A stretch of 64,000 nucleotides of DNA, from positions 9,920,001 through 9,984,000 of the forward strand of contig NC_077222.1 in NCBI RefSeq assembly GCF_024763615.1, read 5' to 3'. The first letter of the stretch is position 1; every line of letters begins with the position of its first letter. The DNA is from Phlebotomus papatasi. Its lineage: Eukaryota > Arthropoda > Insecta > Diptera > Psychodidae. Position numbers and translations under genes: made by a program. Below the pieces are notes generated by a model, which did no database searches, was not told where the DNA came from, and saw only the letters and a list, made by a program, of their open reading frames with translations. This document shows positions 22,201-33,481 of the stretch, in pieces.

Positions 22201-24184
22201 AATTAATTTTGTTTTATTGAATTTATCTCGAACAGTCTCTTTTTAATATTTTCGCAGCAAAATGTTTTTCTTTTTATTTTTAGTACAACAATTATACACC
22301 TTCTCGAATTATCTTGAGAAGAAAAAATCAAAAAGTAAAAACGCTATATTAATAGTAGTCTAACTTATTAATTTTTTTAATATGCTTCAATTTGAACAAG
22401 AAGTGTTGTTCATTTAGGACGGAATGATTTACCAGATTTTTAGTACATGCATGTACTATTTTTTTTAAATAGTTTTTTTTGTATATGTGGTGGGGCTTCG
22501 TCTGTCATATTACACTTTTCGTATAGTCTCCCTTCAGAGAATCTACACGAAAATATTTAAAATGTCAAGTATGCTATTTTAGTACAGACATGTACTAAAC
22601 AAATTTTTCAAAATGATGACTCCTTTTTTCCTTAAGTATTTAATTTCTTTTGAAGTTGTTTTTGCATAGATGGAGACTACAAATTGATTTTTAATGAGCC
22701 AATAAAAAATTAATATTTTTATCTTTTAATGAATTTGTAAATATTTTCTCACAATTAATTTTTTGTGTATACGAAGAGGAAAATTGTTGAGCAATCTACG
22801 TCAAAGCGTTGAAAAGGTTTTTGTACATTTGTCTGAATTTTGAAGAGGGAAACATTTCCAATTTTTTTTCTATCTGAGCACAACACAGGGGTTGAAATTG
22901 TATGAAAGTATATCTCTGTGAATTTTAGATGAAAATGGGAAAAATTGCCTCTGGCTCAGATGTTTGAATTTTCTGGAGTGTTTGGAGTATGTGGGTGGGA
23001 AAGCATTGTCTCCCTTCTGTAAATAACACACGAAAGTCTGCAACTTTCAGCAGATAAAAAATTTATCAGGAAAATTCTTCTAAGAAATAAAATTTAGTAC
23101 TGTGAATTTTCTAGTTTTCGCCAAAGGAAAATTGATGTTTAACAATTTAGTATTTTAGCGGAAGGAACAATGTTTGATTTTCTTCCTATGTGGCTTTTAG
23201 GGGGAGGGAAAGAACACACATTTCTGCTGATGGTGACTTATCGTGGTGACAATTTCCTCTTCCGAACGGAAAACTTTGTCCTACTTTCCATCCCTATTTT
23301 GGGGAAATTGCTGCTGGCTTAAGCCACAAATAGAAGCATTGGCGAAATGGATTTTCTGAAAAGGTCATGGTGAAATGGATGATTTTGTGGATGGTTATCT
23401 GATTCTTTGACCAATAAATTTCATTTGCATCCACCATGATATCACGTGGAATAACATTAGAAACGCTAGGCATCAGTTGGATTAATTGTAATTAGTATAA
23501 TTACTTGTGTGTCTAATTGTGATAATATCATGGTCATGTGCCACCCATACCATTTCAACAAGATCGTATCTCTTTTGATGTTCTGCCACTATATATAAAT
23601 AAAAGATGAAAGGAAATGATTTCACTTAAAGAGGGGTTAGTGGGTTGTTGAAATGCCATTTTCTCATTTTCTACCCAGGTAAAATGGAATTGCACAATGC
23701 TCTATTTCGAAGAAAATTCAGACCATATTTCACCTTTCTCCAGCAGAAAATCTCTCACAGAACTCTAATGAATGATTTCCGGTAGAACTTGGCAGTTCGA
23801 TTGATTCAGTTCCGATTGTTCAATTTTCCACTGAAAAGCATTCCCTCGACTGACTCACCCTTTTCTTTTCTGAAGAGTTTCCTCAGAAATTGGAGAAAAG
23901 GGACGAAAAGGAAGAGGAATTCTTTCGAGTTAAATTGGGGATTTATAGAATAAAATTGGGGAGATAGTTTCTTATTGAATTTTTAGGCAGTTTCCCTTCT
24001 AAAGAGTTTGCTAAACTGAAGAATTTATTCTGAATTTAATATTCGTTGGAATATAAAATTAGTCAGAACATTTTAATCAGCGTTTTAGCAAATTTTGGGA
24101 AGTAGATATAAAATTTAATTTAATTTGATAGATAACAAAAAGGGAAATCATATATTCTTCATGCTAAAAAATAAGTGATTTTTG
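22201..24184. other. intron 1, single-copy
   Basis: GTAC palindromes (TTTAGTACATGCATGTAC at about 22439 and a variant near 22580) resemble the satellite at 6 kb. The block 22950-23930 is repeat-free and moderately GC-rich; this could be regulatory but nothing specific is visible. Confidence 0.4.
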
Positions 24185-25215
24185 TTTAATATGGTCATAA
24201 TGTAGTCAAAATGTGGTCATAATGTAGTCAATTTTTGGTATAATGTGGTTAAAATGTGATCAAGGTTTAGTCATAATGTGGTCATGATGTAGGCATAATG
24301 TGGTCATATTGTTGTCATAATGTGGTCATAATGACCGCAAGTACTTTCATATTTCTCCTGTTGTTAAGTCTATTCTTGACCTTCCTATTATCCCTTATTT
24401 GGAAACTCATGCTGTTGCTCCCGATTATTAAACTCTGGTGGGCAACGGTATTTCGAGGAGCTTGTGATGCCTGGATCGTTCACTAGGGTTTCGTGTCACG
24501 GTGTTCTTTCTTCTGGTTATCGCATTATCCGCAACTACCTTTTGGTTTAGGGATTGTCTTTTTATGGAACAGTTAGCCTCGCGAGTGGAAGAGGGAGCTT
24601 ATCCTGAGATTTGTGACTACCACGTGCTCCTTAAATCTCACAAAATCAATTGTATAGGGAACACTTATCCTAATTTCTAACAAAATAAATTGATTTGAAA
24701 TGAATGAAATAATGTAGTTGAAATACGATCATAATGTGGTCATAATGAAGTCAAAAATTAGTGATAATGTGATCATTGTAAAGAAAAAACCGACTTGAAA
24801 CTAGTTTTATCAATAGAAGTCTGGAAATCATCAGAAGTGGAAATTAACTCAGGGAAAATCCATCAACTTTTTCCAGAGCTCTCGGCTCAGTCCCCAAGCC
24901 TTTATCAGTGGTCAAGTGTTTAAGTTCTTCTCTGAGTTTCGTTCAACTTGGTCAGACTTATTTGAACCGGGCATATTTAGAGAATGGTGACACTTTCTTA
25001 CTAATTTAACAATTTTTCACTACTCTAGGCATTAACAAATTTAATATTTTCCTTTTTCTCGGGATTTTTGTGATGTCAGGGAACCAGTCTTTGTTCGCAC
25101 TGTGTGCGAACAAAATAATAATGTGATAAAAATTTGGTCATAATGTGGTCAAAATGTAGTCATAATGTAGTCAAAATGTGATCATAATGTGGTCAAAATA
25201 TGATCAAAATAATGG
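24185..25215. repeat. ATAATGTGGTCA minisatellite in three blocks
   Basis: Units of 10-12 bp (ATAATGTGGTCA, AAAATGTAGTCA) occur at 24188-24335, 24710-24775 and 25110-25215, all in one orientation. The sequence between them is less AT-rich and not repeated in the window. The 62-codon frame starting in block one is not convincing. Confidence 0.75.
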
Positions 25216-25264
25216 TCGAAAATTTATTAAAATAGATTTAAACAGCATTAAATGTGATTATTAA

Positions 25265-25671
25265 GGGCAGAATCACATTGACAATAAAATGCTCGCCGTA
25301 GCCTCACCGTATTTCGTTAATTTACGCATTTATATTGCAATTCATATACGCAAATTCTCGATTACGGCATTACCTTATCTCATACTCGGTGGCCTTAGGT
25401 GAAAATAATATAGGAAAATTGAAGAAATAAAGCGAAAATCCAATAAACGGTGAGCAAAAAAACTTTAAGAGAAATTAATCGTACAGTTTTTTTGCTTACC
25501 GTTTATCGTAGTTTCTTTTTATTTCTTCAATTTTCGTATATTATTTTCACGTAGTGCCATCGAGTATGAGATAAGGTAATACCGTAATCGAGAATTTGCG
25601 TAAGAATTGCAATGAAAATGCGTAAATTAACGAAATACGGTGAGCATTTTACTGTCAATGTGATTCTGCCC
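25265..25671. mobile_element. Tourist-like MITE (PIF/Harbinger type)
   Basis: A 407-bp near-complete palindrome: it starts GGGCAGAATCACATTGACA and ends with the inverse. TAA lies immediately on both sides (25262-25264 and 25672-25674). GGG-type termini and a TAA/TTA duplication are the hallmark of PIF/Harbinger. The arms extend to a central loop near 25470; there is no coding capacity. Confidence 0.85.
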
Positions 25672-26013
25672 TAAGTCTATACCGTTTTTTGTAGCCCGAG
25701 TTTGGTTTTTCCTCAAGGAATAAATTAAAGTGTAATTTATCAAAATCGTTGAATTATTGTGAATCGTCTTAAATTTTAGTGCATGGTGTGATGGCAGCGC
25801 TAGGTCGACCATACGACACGATAACTGACAGTTTTATTCCAAAGTTTAACCTCTTATATCATACCTTTGAGTACGTTCAAACGATGCAGGACTATACGAT
25901 GCGATGCGAGAAGTGACAGACAAATTCACTAAGTTTATAGCAATAAATCTGAGCTCTCTTTAACTTTCAAACCAGCTTAAGTCTGATATTATTAAACTAA
26001 CCTCTCATATCAT

Positions 26014-26934
26014 CCCGTCAAATCATTGCTGTCTGCCGATTTTACTCTGAGGTTTTTTGAATTGTAACGGTATATTCTAGTACATTTAGAGAAAATCTGC
26101 AAATTCTCGGCAGAATTTCTCCATAGAAAATTTGCATAGTGTCCATTACTTCACAAAAATATTGTTGATTTATCAAGAAACTGTAGAAGTTACAAAGAAA
26201 ATGGTATGCTCTGCTTAACAAGCATTACCGATTAAACATTTTAGAGAACTAAAAAGATGCGAGGAAAAATACTAATTTCTTAAAAATCTCCCATGGAATG
26301 ATACAAAAACACGAAATTTAAGTCGACACTGTATTTAAAGTTATCACTTCACTATTCTCTACTTAGGGGAATGTGGGGCTACATTGAGCTGTGGGGTTAG
26401 ATTGTTATACGACCTTTCCGTCTATTTCTAAGTGAAGCTGGTCCTTACAATTATTTTATTTAGATCCACAATTATTTTGTTTATCGAAATTGTATCAATT
26501 TTAAGCTCTGTTTCCATTAGAAACAGGCGAAAAAATCGTACAACAATTTAGCCCCACTGCTCAAAGTAGCTCCACCTCCCCCTATAACACGACGTCGCAG
26601 AATTCTTTATTTTATATAAACACTGTGATATCACCAAGAATAACTCTATTGAATTTTGCAAACTTCAGTGAAAAATATTCCATATTTTCTGACACAGCTG
26701 TCTGAAAAGTCTGGAATGTAGAAAAATCTACAGAAAATCGGCAAAATATCTACAGAAATTCGTCAGAGTGTGCACTAGGATTCGTCAGAAAATCTGCAAA
26801 AATTTCTACGAATTTTGTCCCAAGCCCAAATAAAATTCGTAGGAATATCTACAGATTTCTCGTCAGATTTTAAGCAGAGGTGTAGATATTTTCTGCAGAA
26901 ATCTTAAAGATATCTGACGAAATTATTTGACGGG
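26014..26934. mobile_element. 921-bp CCCGTCAAAT TIR element with identifiable empty site
   Basis: The ends are CCCGTCAAAT and ATTTGACGGG, flanked by AT on both sides. The host sequence CTCTCATATCAT|ATACCTTTGGGTACG, after removal of one AT, matches an uninterrupted relative at about 25851-25880 (CTTATATCATACCTTTGAG). The element carries many TCTACAGAAA/TTTCTGCAGA motifs in both orientations and itself holds the element at 26364-26586. Confidence 0.75.
26364..26586. mobile_element. GGGGCTAC MITE, copy 1, nested
   Basis: The left end is TAGGGGAATGTGGGGCTAC with GAGCTGTGGGG. The right end is GCCCCACTGCTCAAAGTAG then CCACCTCCCCCTA. The same family lies at 45898-46085, 58257-58500 and 61421-62238. 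It lies within the 921-bp element, so it is the younger insertion. Confidence 0.75.
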
Positions 26935-26936
26935 AT

Positions 26937-29750
26937 ACCTTTGGGTACGTTCAAACAATGCAGTACGATACGATGCAATACGTTGCGATGCGATACGATA
27001 CGATAAGTGACGTTTTAAAAGTTTCTCGAGTTTCTTATGTTGTCAGATGATTCATCGTCCATTTGGAATGGTTAGATAGAATAAATTGATTAAATGCGTA
27101 CGTAAATAAAAAAAATAAGACATAACTTTCCATGAAGCAGTTAAACGGCTACGTGAAGTAAGGGGTTAATCCACCATAACCTCTTTCTACATACAGCAAA
27201 GCCAGAGATATCTCGCCTTCAATTTTACGCTGGATTTTACACCTTTTCCTCCAAAAAATATTGCCAATCGTTTGCAATTTTATTTCCCTGGAGAATCCTC
27301 CCCCTCAACCCATTGATCCTGGAAAATGCACAAGTTTCTTCCCCTCGAAGAATACCCTGCCACCGGCCCTTTTTCCCATCACAAGGCGAATTGGTTCATT
27401 GCAGGGGGAACATGTTACCTCGTTAGTTTCCTCGTTTATTTTTGGTCGGTGCAAGTTGGGCGGGAAAGTAAAGGGGATGAACGATGACTGGAATACAAAT
27501 GTATACATTTCTACAATGTTGAACACAACATAATCTCGCATCCTCATCTTCAGACTTTCTCTTCTGCGTCCCTCAAGTTGTTCCAAAGGTGGGGGATCAG
27601 CACGAAGGGATTTTCCTCACCCTCGTGAACTCTTAGGACTATTGTATGTTATGTGGTTTTGCTGCTGAGGAAAGCTAATATTGTCTCTTCGGGTAGAGGA
27701 ACAAGAGAGAAAAAAAGCAAGCGAAACTAAATCCAGCTTACAACACTTTTCTTCAATTCAACATTTTCTTCACGGTGATTGAATTGAACAATAATATCTT
27801 GTTGAAGGGATTAATTTCTTCATGGGCACTCCAGCAATTGTCTGCTCTTTCCCTGGCCAATTCTTCACGGTGATGATGCTTTACTACAAAGGGAGCACGT
27901 GTCGATAAGGGGTTAACCAGTTGTCCTCGTAAAGAGACAATCGCAATAATCGACGGAACAATAATTTCATTAGTTCCGCGTCTCAATTCATATCATTCCT
28001 TTTCATATACAATAACCGTCACGTGGCGGTAATTTAGGATCATCAGATAGGGTGACTAAACCCTTGTTCCAAAAACCCGACAGAATTATATTCAAATTAA
28101 GTAATTAAAACATCCTAAAGAACCGTAGTTCGCCCCGAAGATGCCAAAACGTGCTGAATTTTGTGAAAATGAAAGAGAAATTTACTTCCGCAACCAAGTT
28201 CAATTTCCTGTCTCGAAGGAATTTCTCTCTGGCGCACAAATCCGGCAGGTGAAAATTTTCCTGCACTTTCACACTACCTCTTATAGACACTTTTCCGCGC
28301 GGTACAATGGTTCACAATTTGGCTGGTTTCAGCGGGATGAGGGAAAATTCCTCGTCTGTACAATTTTCCCTTCGTCATTGTTTCCTCACCAGAAGTTTGT
28401 TCACATAATTAGTGCAATTTCTGGATTCTCCCCTTTTTCGTTCATCCCTCTAACCTCGTATTTTTCACAGAATTTCTTTGGATTCTGTGATGTCGAGCAC
28501 GAATTCTCTAGATGTTTGAAGGTATGTTTAATGATTATATTGCTTCATTGCGGAGAGTGTTTCAGCATGAGAAATTTTCCCGCAATAAGAAGTTGAGATT
28601 TAACACTCTTTTCTTTAAGCTACTTTATCAGGAATTTTCTTTTCTCAACACCTTGTCAAAGTGCTCTCACCACATTTAATGCACAAAAGTTTTCTATGCT
28701 GCAATAGATCTCCACATGACCAACTTTCTTACAACTATGGCAAAAAAAAACTTTTTCACACCTGAATCCCACAAAATCCATTAAATACAGCAACTTTTTT
28801 TAATACAAACAATAAATCCCGATGATATTTGGGAAAATAAAATCAACCAATTGATTGGCAATGGGATTGCACATGTGGGTGTATTGAATGAGAAAGAACA
28901 ACAATAAAGGTGTGGAAATTGACAAGCATTAATCATAATTTTCCATCACCGGAATGGGATTTGGCTGTTGAGGGTGGAAATTGCAGAGAGAGAGAAATTC
29001 TTTTATGTTCAACCTCAGTACAAAAGGGGGCACCCTTGTGATACGAACCTTACCCCAGAAGGGCGATGATTGTGTCTGGTGCTTTATTAACAAAAACCCA
29101 TTGAGCAATACAATTCATGTGCCACACTTACATTATTTACTCGTTTTATCACGTCCGGTACGCTATAAAGTGCATAAAACCACCCTGAATTTTTTTCTCC
29201 CTATCCTTGCAGCCCTTCTCATGCCCCTTTTTTCCTGCCCTAACATTGTCTGACGGGATGAAAGGGGGAAAAACACACGCGTTTTCCAGCAATGTGCATA
29301 TTTTCCATGCCACTCCAGAGAGAGCCCCTCTGTTGGTTTCTGAGGTCGACAACTTTGCTGGTAAAATTCAGGAGGAGGAAAATTTTGTGGGTGCGAGATC
29401 TGCACTAACGATATTACCATACCAAATTGGTCTAATACACTCACTTTCATATGGAAATATTTGATGTAAAGAGGGTGGATTTTAATGAGACACGCCAGAA
29501 TTGAAAACTTTCTCCAACAGTCCTTAATGCTCTGTTGCTCTAACTATGGAAGGAGAGCGATATATGACGCCTACGAACCCTCTAGGTTTAGTTTTCTTTA
29601 TCTATCAAGGATTTTTCGGTGCATTCGTCTGTTTGTTTGCTCATCTGTTAGTCTAATTTGTGTCTATAAAATTTTAAAAATGAATAGAACGTGTTTCAAA
29701 AGTATGTCCTTCATTCTAGTGTTCAAATGACCTTCAAATATCCCTTATTA
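26937..29750. other. intron 1, largely single-copy
   Basis: A tract of GATGCGATACGATACGATA-type repeats at 26950-27005 also occurs at 25880-25915. From 27170 to 29560 the DNA is repeat-poor and less AT-rich. Frames of 60-151 codons on both strands overlap each other there, lack splice partners and show no domain. This is the best stretch for neuronal enhancers but I cannot name any site. Confidence 0.4.
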
Positions 29751-29754
29751 AGGT

Positions 29755-30008
29755 TTTTCAAAGCCGAAAAAATCCCGAAAGAGCCAAACTCCCGAAAGCC
29801 TGAATCTCGAAAAAATCCAGAATTTTCAAAATCTTGAACAGGATGAAATTATATGGACAAAATAATGTGTAGAATAATTTTCCAGAGCACAGGAAATTTT
29901 CCTTTGTCTCTTGAAAGCTCTGGTGCATTCGTGGAATTAGCTGTGACACTTAAGAATTCAGGATTTTGGCTTTCGAGATTTTGGTATTCGACATTTTGAC
30001 CGAAACCC
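29755..30008. mobile_element. foldback-type element, copy 2
   Basis: Short left arm with AAATCCCGAAAG units (29765-29830), core ATGAAATTATATGGAC...GTGTAGAATAATTTTCCA...GTGACACTTAAGAATTCA, and right arm GGATTTTGGCTTTCGAGATT ending near TTTTGACCG. It is the most compact copy and defines the core best. Confidence 0.75.
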
Positions 30009-30449
30009 GGGCAAAATTGCTATTGCACTGCACTTGGACATTATTCGCAAATTTTCACTTTGAAGTTCCATGGAACTCCGAAGCTGCCTGTAAAGAATGT
30101 CCGCTACGATAAGCTTAACTGGGCTTATCAGGTTCATTTTCGATCTTAAATAATTTGAGTACAGAAGGCCAACAAGCGAAAAAAAAGTTCATTGAAATCG
30201 GTTAATAAACATTAGAGATTGAGTTCAATCAATTATGGTATAGTAAAGGTCGGGTAGGGGTACAGTGGAGTGGCGTGGGGATGAATGCAATCTATTGTCA
30301 GAAAGGTCTTGATCTTAGATACAACATACTAAAAAATCATTGAAATCGCTTAATAATAACAACGAAGTTTCCGGTCAAGTTATTTTCATTTATACCTCGG
30401 GTCAGGGTAGAGCGTGGGCAAAGTATAACCCATCGTTGGAATGTTCTTG
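30009..30449. other. intron 1, decayed repeat sequence
   Basis: It contains TTGAAATCGGTTAATAA-like phrases also seen near 3830 and 30330, typical of old dispersed repeats. No gene. Confidence 0.35.
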
Positions 30450-30701
30450 CACCAAGAAAAAAACGGGGGTGCGATTAACTTTTTTTCCTCAGAACTTTAA
30501 CACTTTTTAGGTGTAAAAATATATCAACATTTTTAATGTTAATTTTACACCTTTTTAAGCGTAAAAATAACATGAAAAGGGTAACTTTAACCCCTAATAC
30601 ACCTAAAAAGCATAATATTTATACCGATTTCGGATCAATACTGCAGAGTAAAATTAACATTTCCGGAATGTTATTTTAACTTTTTCGGATTTCTCACAGT
30701 G
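30450..30701. mobile_element. CACTGTGAG MITE, copy 1
   Basis: ~252 bp, homologous along its whole length to 60301-60550. The right end inverse is CACTGTGAGAAATCCG and the left end is CACCAAGAAAAAAACGG. Shared landmarks include GGTGCGATTAACTTTTTTTC, GATTTCGGATCAATACTGCA and CATTTCCGGAATGTTATTTT. Confidence 0.75.
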
Positions 30702-31608
30702 TGACCTAAAGCAAACGTACAAAAATTACATCAAAATTGAAAATGCGGGTTCCGATATATTTGAAATTGAATATTTGAAAACCGGCTTTTCGATTAAACG
30801 GACCTTCAATCGTATAAAGTTGGTGTGTTCAGAAGAGTTTTGGCATTTAATAAGAGTTTGAAAAAACACTAAAGGTTATAAAATTCTGGCAATTAGAACC
30901 GGATAAATTGCCAGTTTAAAATTAATTGTTTAACTCCTTATAGCTCGGGTTAGGTAAGTTGGTAGGGGGCTTAATTTTTTTAATCGAAAGCTCTTAGGCT
31001 TGACAATAACACATTAAAATTTGAGATCGATTCATGTCATAGGGGTTGAGTTATTCAGAAAACGAAATTTTGGGTGTTCTAAAATTACGGACGGAAAGGG
31101 TAAGAAGATGGACTGCCATGGAATCCAAAATCGAAACCTGAAGAAAACATCCATCCTTTAAACGTCGTGAAGGATCAAAGAGAATAAATTAAGATAGGTC
31201 TATTTTTCCGTCCATTATCTGTTCTTTTTTTAAGTTTAGCACGTAATGATAGCTTTTACCGATTAGACATGGTTGAGAGGATCAATTAAAATCATCCATT
31301 AAAGAAAAGCTTACGAACAGCAGGTGCAAAAATAAACCTTCGAGAGGCAGTTCTTCGAATCAACAGTACTCAATTGACCTTGAGAAATTCCATTTTTAGA
31401 ATTCTTAAGGTTAAAAAGTAAAAGCTCTATTGAGGGATATTTTCGAAAAACAAAAATTGCTCTTTATAATGGCTAATAAAATGAGTAGTTTTTGTTAAAA
31501 TACTTGTAAAAGTTCTTAAGTTCCTTACTAGTACATCATTTATACAGGTTTCTGTTACCGAACGAGGAGTGATAGAAGAGGTCTTTAGGAACGTGTGTGT
31601 TCGAAATG
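30702..31608. other. intron 1, no gene seen
   Basis: AT-rich sequence with phrases suggestive of old dispersed repeats. The 114-codon minus frame at 31427-31771 runs into the palindrome at 31609 and is not a gene. Confidence 0.35.
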
Positions 31609-31860
31609 GCAGAACAATCAGCGCTAAAGCGACGGATATATGAACTTGCACTTTAGGCTTCCGGTAAATTTTCGAATAAGTTTGGCTTGCATTTGGAGTG
31701 GCTTTGTTTCTTCGAAAGGTTATTACTGAACGGAGCCATTCACTTTTAACCTTTCGAAGAGACAAAGCCACTCCAAAACCAAGCCAAACCTATTCGAAAA
31801 TTTACCGAAAGTCTAATGTGCGAGTTCACATACCCGCCGCTTTAGCGCTGATTGTTCTGC
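31609..31860. mobile_element. 252-bp palindromic MITE, GCAGAACAATC termini
   Basis: GCAGAACAATCAGCGCTAAA at the left matches the inverse at the right. Arms of ~110 bp run through TTTCGAATA and GAGTGGCTTTGT with few mismatches to a short loop near 31735. Confidence 0.8.
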
Positions 31861-32023
31861 AATTTAGAATTTTGGTATTTTTGACACTTCAAATGTCAAG
31901 AACAGTATGCAAACGTTTGCTGCAAAAACTGAATTTTTTGTGGGATTTCAGGAAGGCAGAACGTTTGAATTGCAATTTTATTAAAATAAATTTCTTGGAC
32001 TGTATATCTGGCTGAATTCTGTG

Positions 32024-32396
32024 TAATTGCAGCTGTTCCGGTGTTCGCCAGAGAATTCGTTCTTTTCAAATTAAAAAGACTCCGAATTTTTGCCAAAGCT
32101 TTCAACCCTTGGTGTGGGTCTTCATCAGTGGGTCAATTACAGTCGTTTTTAACAATTTGAAAATTCGTCTTTCATCTGCTTAGATATATTATACTTTGCC
32201 ACTTTAACTTATTATCGGTTTTTTTTTTAACTATTTTCATTTAAATTATTACGTGTTCTAGTTTCTTCTTGGTGTTCTCTTCGTCACAGCCTTTGTGAAG
32301 ACCCACACCAAGGGTTGAAAGCTTTGGCAAAAATTTGCAGTCTTTTTAATTTGAAAAGAACTAATTCTCTGGCGAACACCGGAACAGCTGCAATTA
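32024..32396. mobile_element. 373-bp hairpin element, CCGGTGTTCG family
   Basis: ~100-bp inverted arms with very few mismatches: TAATTGCAGCTGTTCCGGTG at the left and its inverse at the right, through GCCAAAGCTTTCAACCCTTG. The loop is ~170 bp. A smaller relative lies at 35747-35875. No coding capacity. Confidence 0.85.
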
Positions 32397-32488
32397 AAAT
32401 AAATTTCCTTCCCTTAAACTTGCTCAATTTTGTGTAACTTTTTGAGTTCGAACTTCCAACGGGTTTTAGGTCAGTTCTCTCTGATATA

Positions 32489-32572
32489 CAGTAGAACCCA
32501 GCTATAGGCCATCGCTCTATAGTCCACAATTTATCGACCGTTGACTTCAAAACACTGATTTTAAGTTAGATA
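32489..32572 (+). mobile_element. pogo-type element, 5' terminal fragment
   Basis: CAGTAGAACCCAGCTATAGG preceded by TA. It is nearly identical for ~80 bases to the left end of the element at 33000-33325, then diverges. No matching right end was found, so it is a truncated copy or solo end. Confidence 0.7.
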
Positions 32573-32608
32573 GAATGTTCAAGGATTTCTACAATAATTT
32601 GAACCTTA

Positions 32609-32857
32609 TGGCGCTGGCACACCTTTTCAATTTAGTAAGATTCAATCGATTGAAATTTTACCTCTCACACTTTCAAACTGAGATCAGATACAGCTGTCTT
32701 ATTCTATCAAATTAAATTTAAAATTGAAATTGAAATTTCAATTTCAATTTTCATTTGCCAAAAAGTGACAAACATATCTTATTTCTGTTTGAAAGAGTAA
32801 GAGGTTAAAATTTCAATCGATTAAATTTCACTAAATTGAAAAGGGGTGCCAGCGCCA
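32609..32857. mobile_element. 249-bp palindromic MITE, TGGCGCTGGCAC termini, copy 1
   Basis: It starts TGGCGCTGGCACACCTTTTC and ends with the inverse. TTA lies on both sides (32606-32608 and 32858-32860). The second copy is at 57707-57948. The TTA duplication suggests PIF/Harbinger mobilisation. Confidence 0.8.
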
Positions 32858-32946
32858 TTAAAATTCTCACTATAAGTCTTCTAAAGGCCCATAAAAAGTT
32901 TAGTTTGTGTTACAATGATATATTCTTTATTGGATAGTTTCTTATA

Positions 32947-33479
32947 GGGGAATTCCGTAAGAATATGACAATGTCATATGATAAATTCAAAGTTTTTTAC
33001 AGTAGAACCCCGCTATAGGCCATCGCTCTATAGTCCACAATTTATCGACCGTTGACTTCAAAACACTAATATTAAGTTAGGTCAGAGGCGTGCAAGAACC
33101 GTTGAAACCGAATAAATGTCAAATGAAACGTGTACGTAGTAGTTGTGATAATTGTGATCCATAATGAAGAGAGCGAGGACAAGTACCACAACCGCAAAGA
33201 AAGTGGAAGCCGTCGAGCAATTTCAATATTAAAAGTTGTTGATAATTTTAAAAAATGACATGGACTATAGTGTGACCCAAGTGTCAAATCTGGAATCAAA
33301 TATGGCCTATAGCGAGGTTCTACTGTATTTAGAGATTAACAAAAGAACTAATCGAAAATCGATTCATATCAGTTACAAAAAGCTTCATAGAACTCCTTGC
33401 AATAACCATTCGATACTCATTGAGCTTTTTACTACAAAAATTTGTTGTATGACAATGTCATAGCGTTACAGAATTTCCC
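32947..33479. mobile_element. TIR element GGGGAATTCCGTAA, split by a pogo insertion
   Basis: The left end GGGGAATTCCGTAAGAATA pairs with the right end (TAGCGTTACAGAATTTCCC). TA flanks both ends. ATGACAATGTCAT is repeated just inside each terminus. The pogo-type element at 33000-33325 lies within it. Confidence 0.65.
33000..33325 (+). mobile_element. pogo-type (Tc1/mariner) element, internally deleted
   Basis: 326 bp. CAGTAGAACCCCGCTATAGG at the left pairs with CCTATAGCGAGGTTCTACTG at the right, flanked by TA (32998-32999 and 33326-33327), the Tc1/mariner/pogo target duplication. At 33164 an ATG opens MKRARTSTTTAKKVEAVEQF, which resembles the CENP-B-like N-terminal helix-turn-helix of pogo/Tigger transposases, then stops within a few codons. 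The catalytic DDE region is absent, so it cannot transpose on its own. Confidence 0.8.
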
Positions 33480-33481
33480 TA

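Noticed and set aside
28141..28596. 151-codon plus-strand frame
   Set aside because: No domain, no splice or promoter context, and overlapping frames on both strands; more likely open by chance in repeat-poor DNA.
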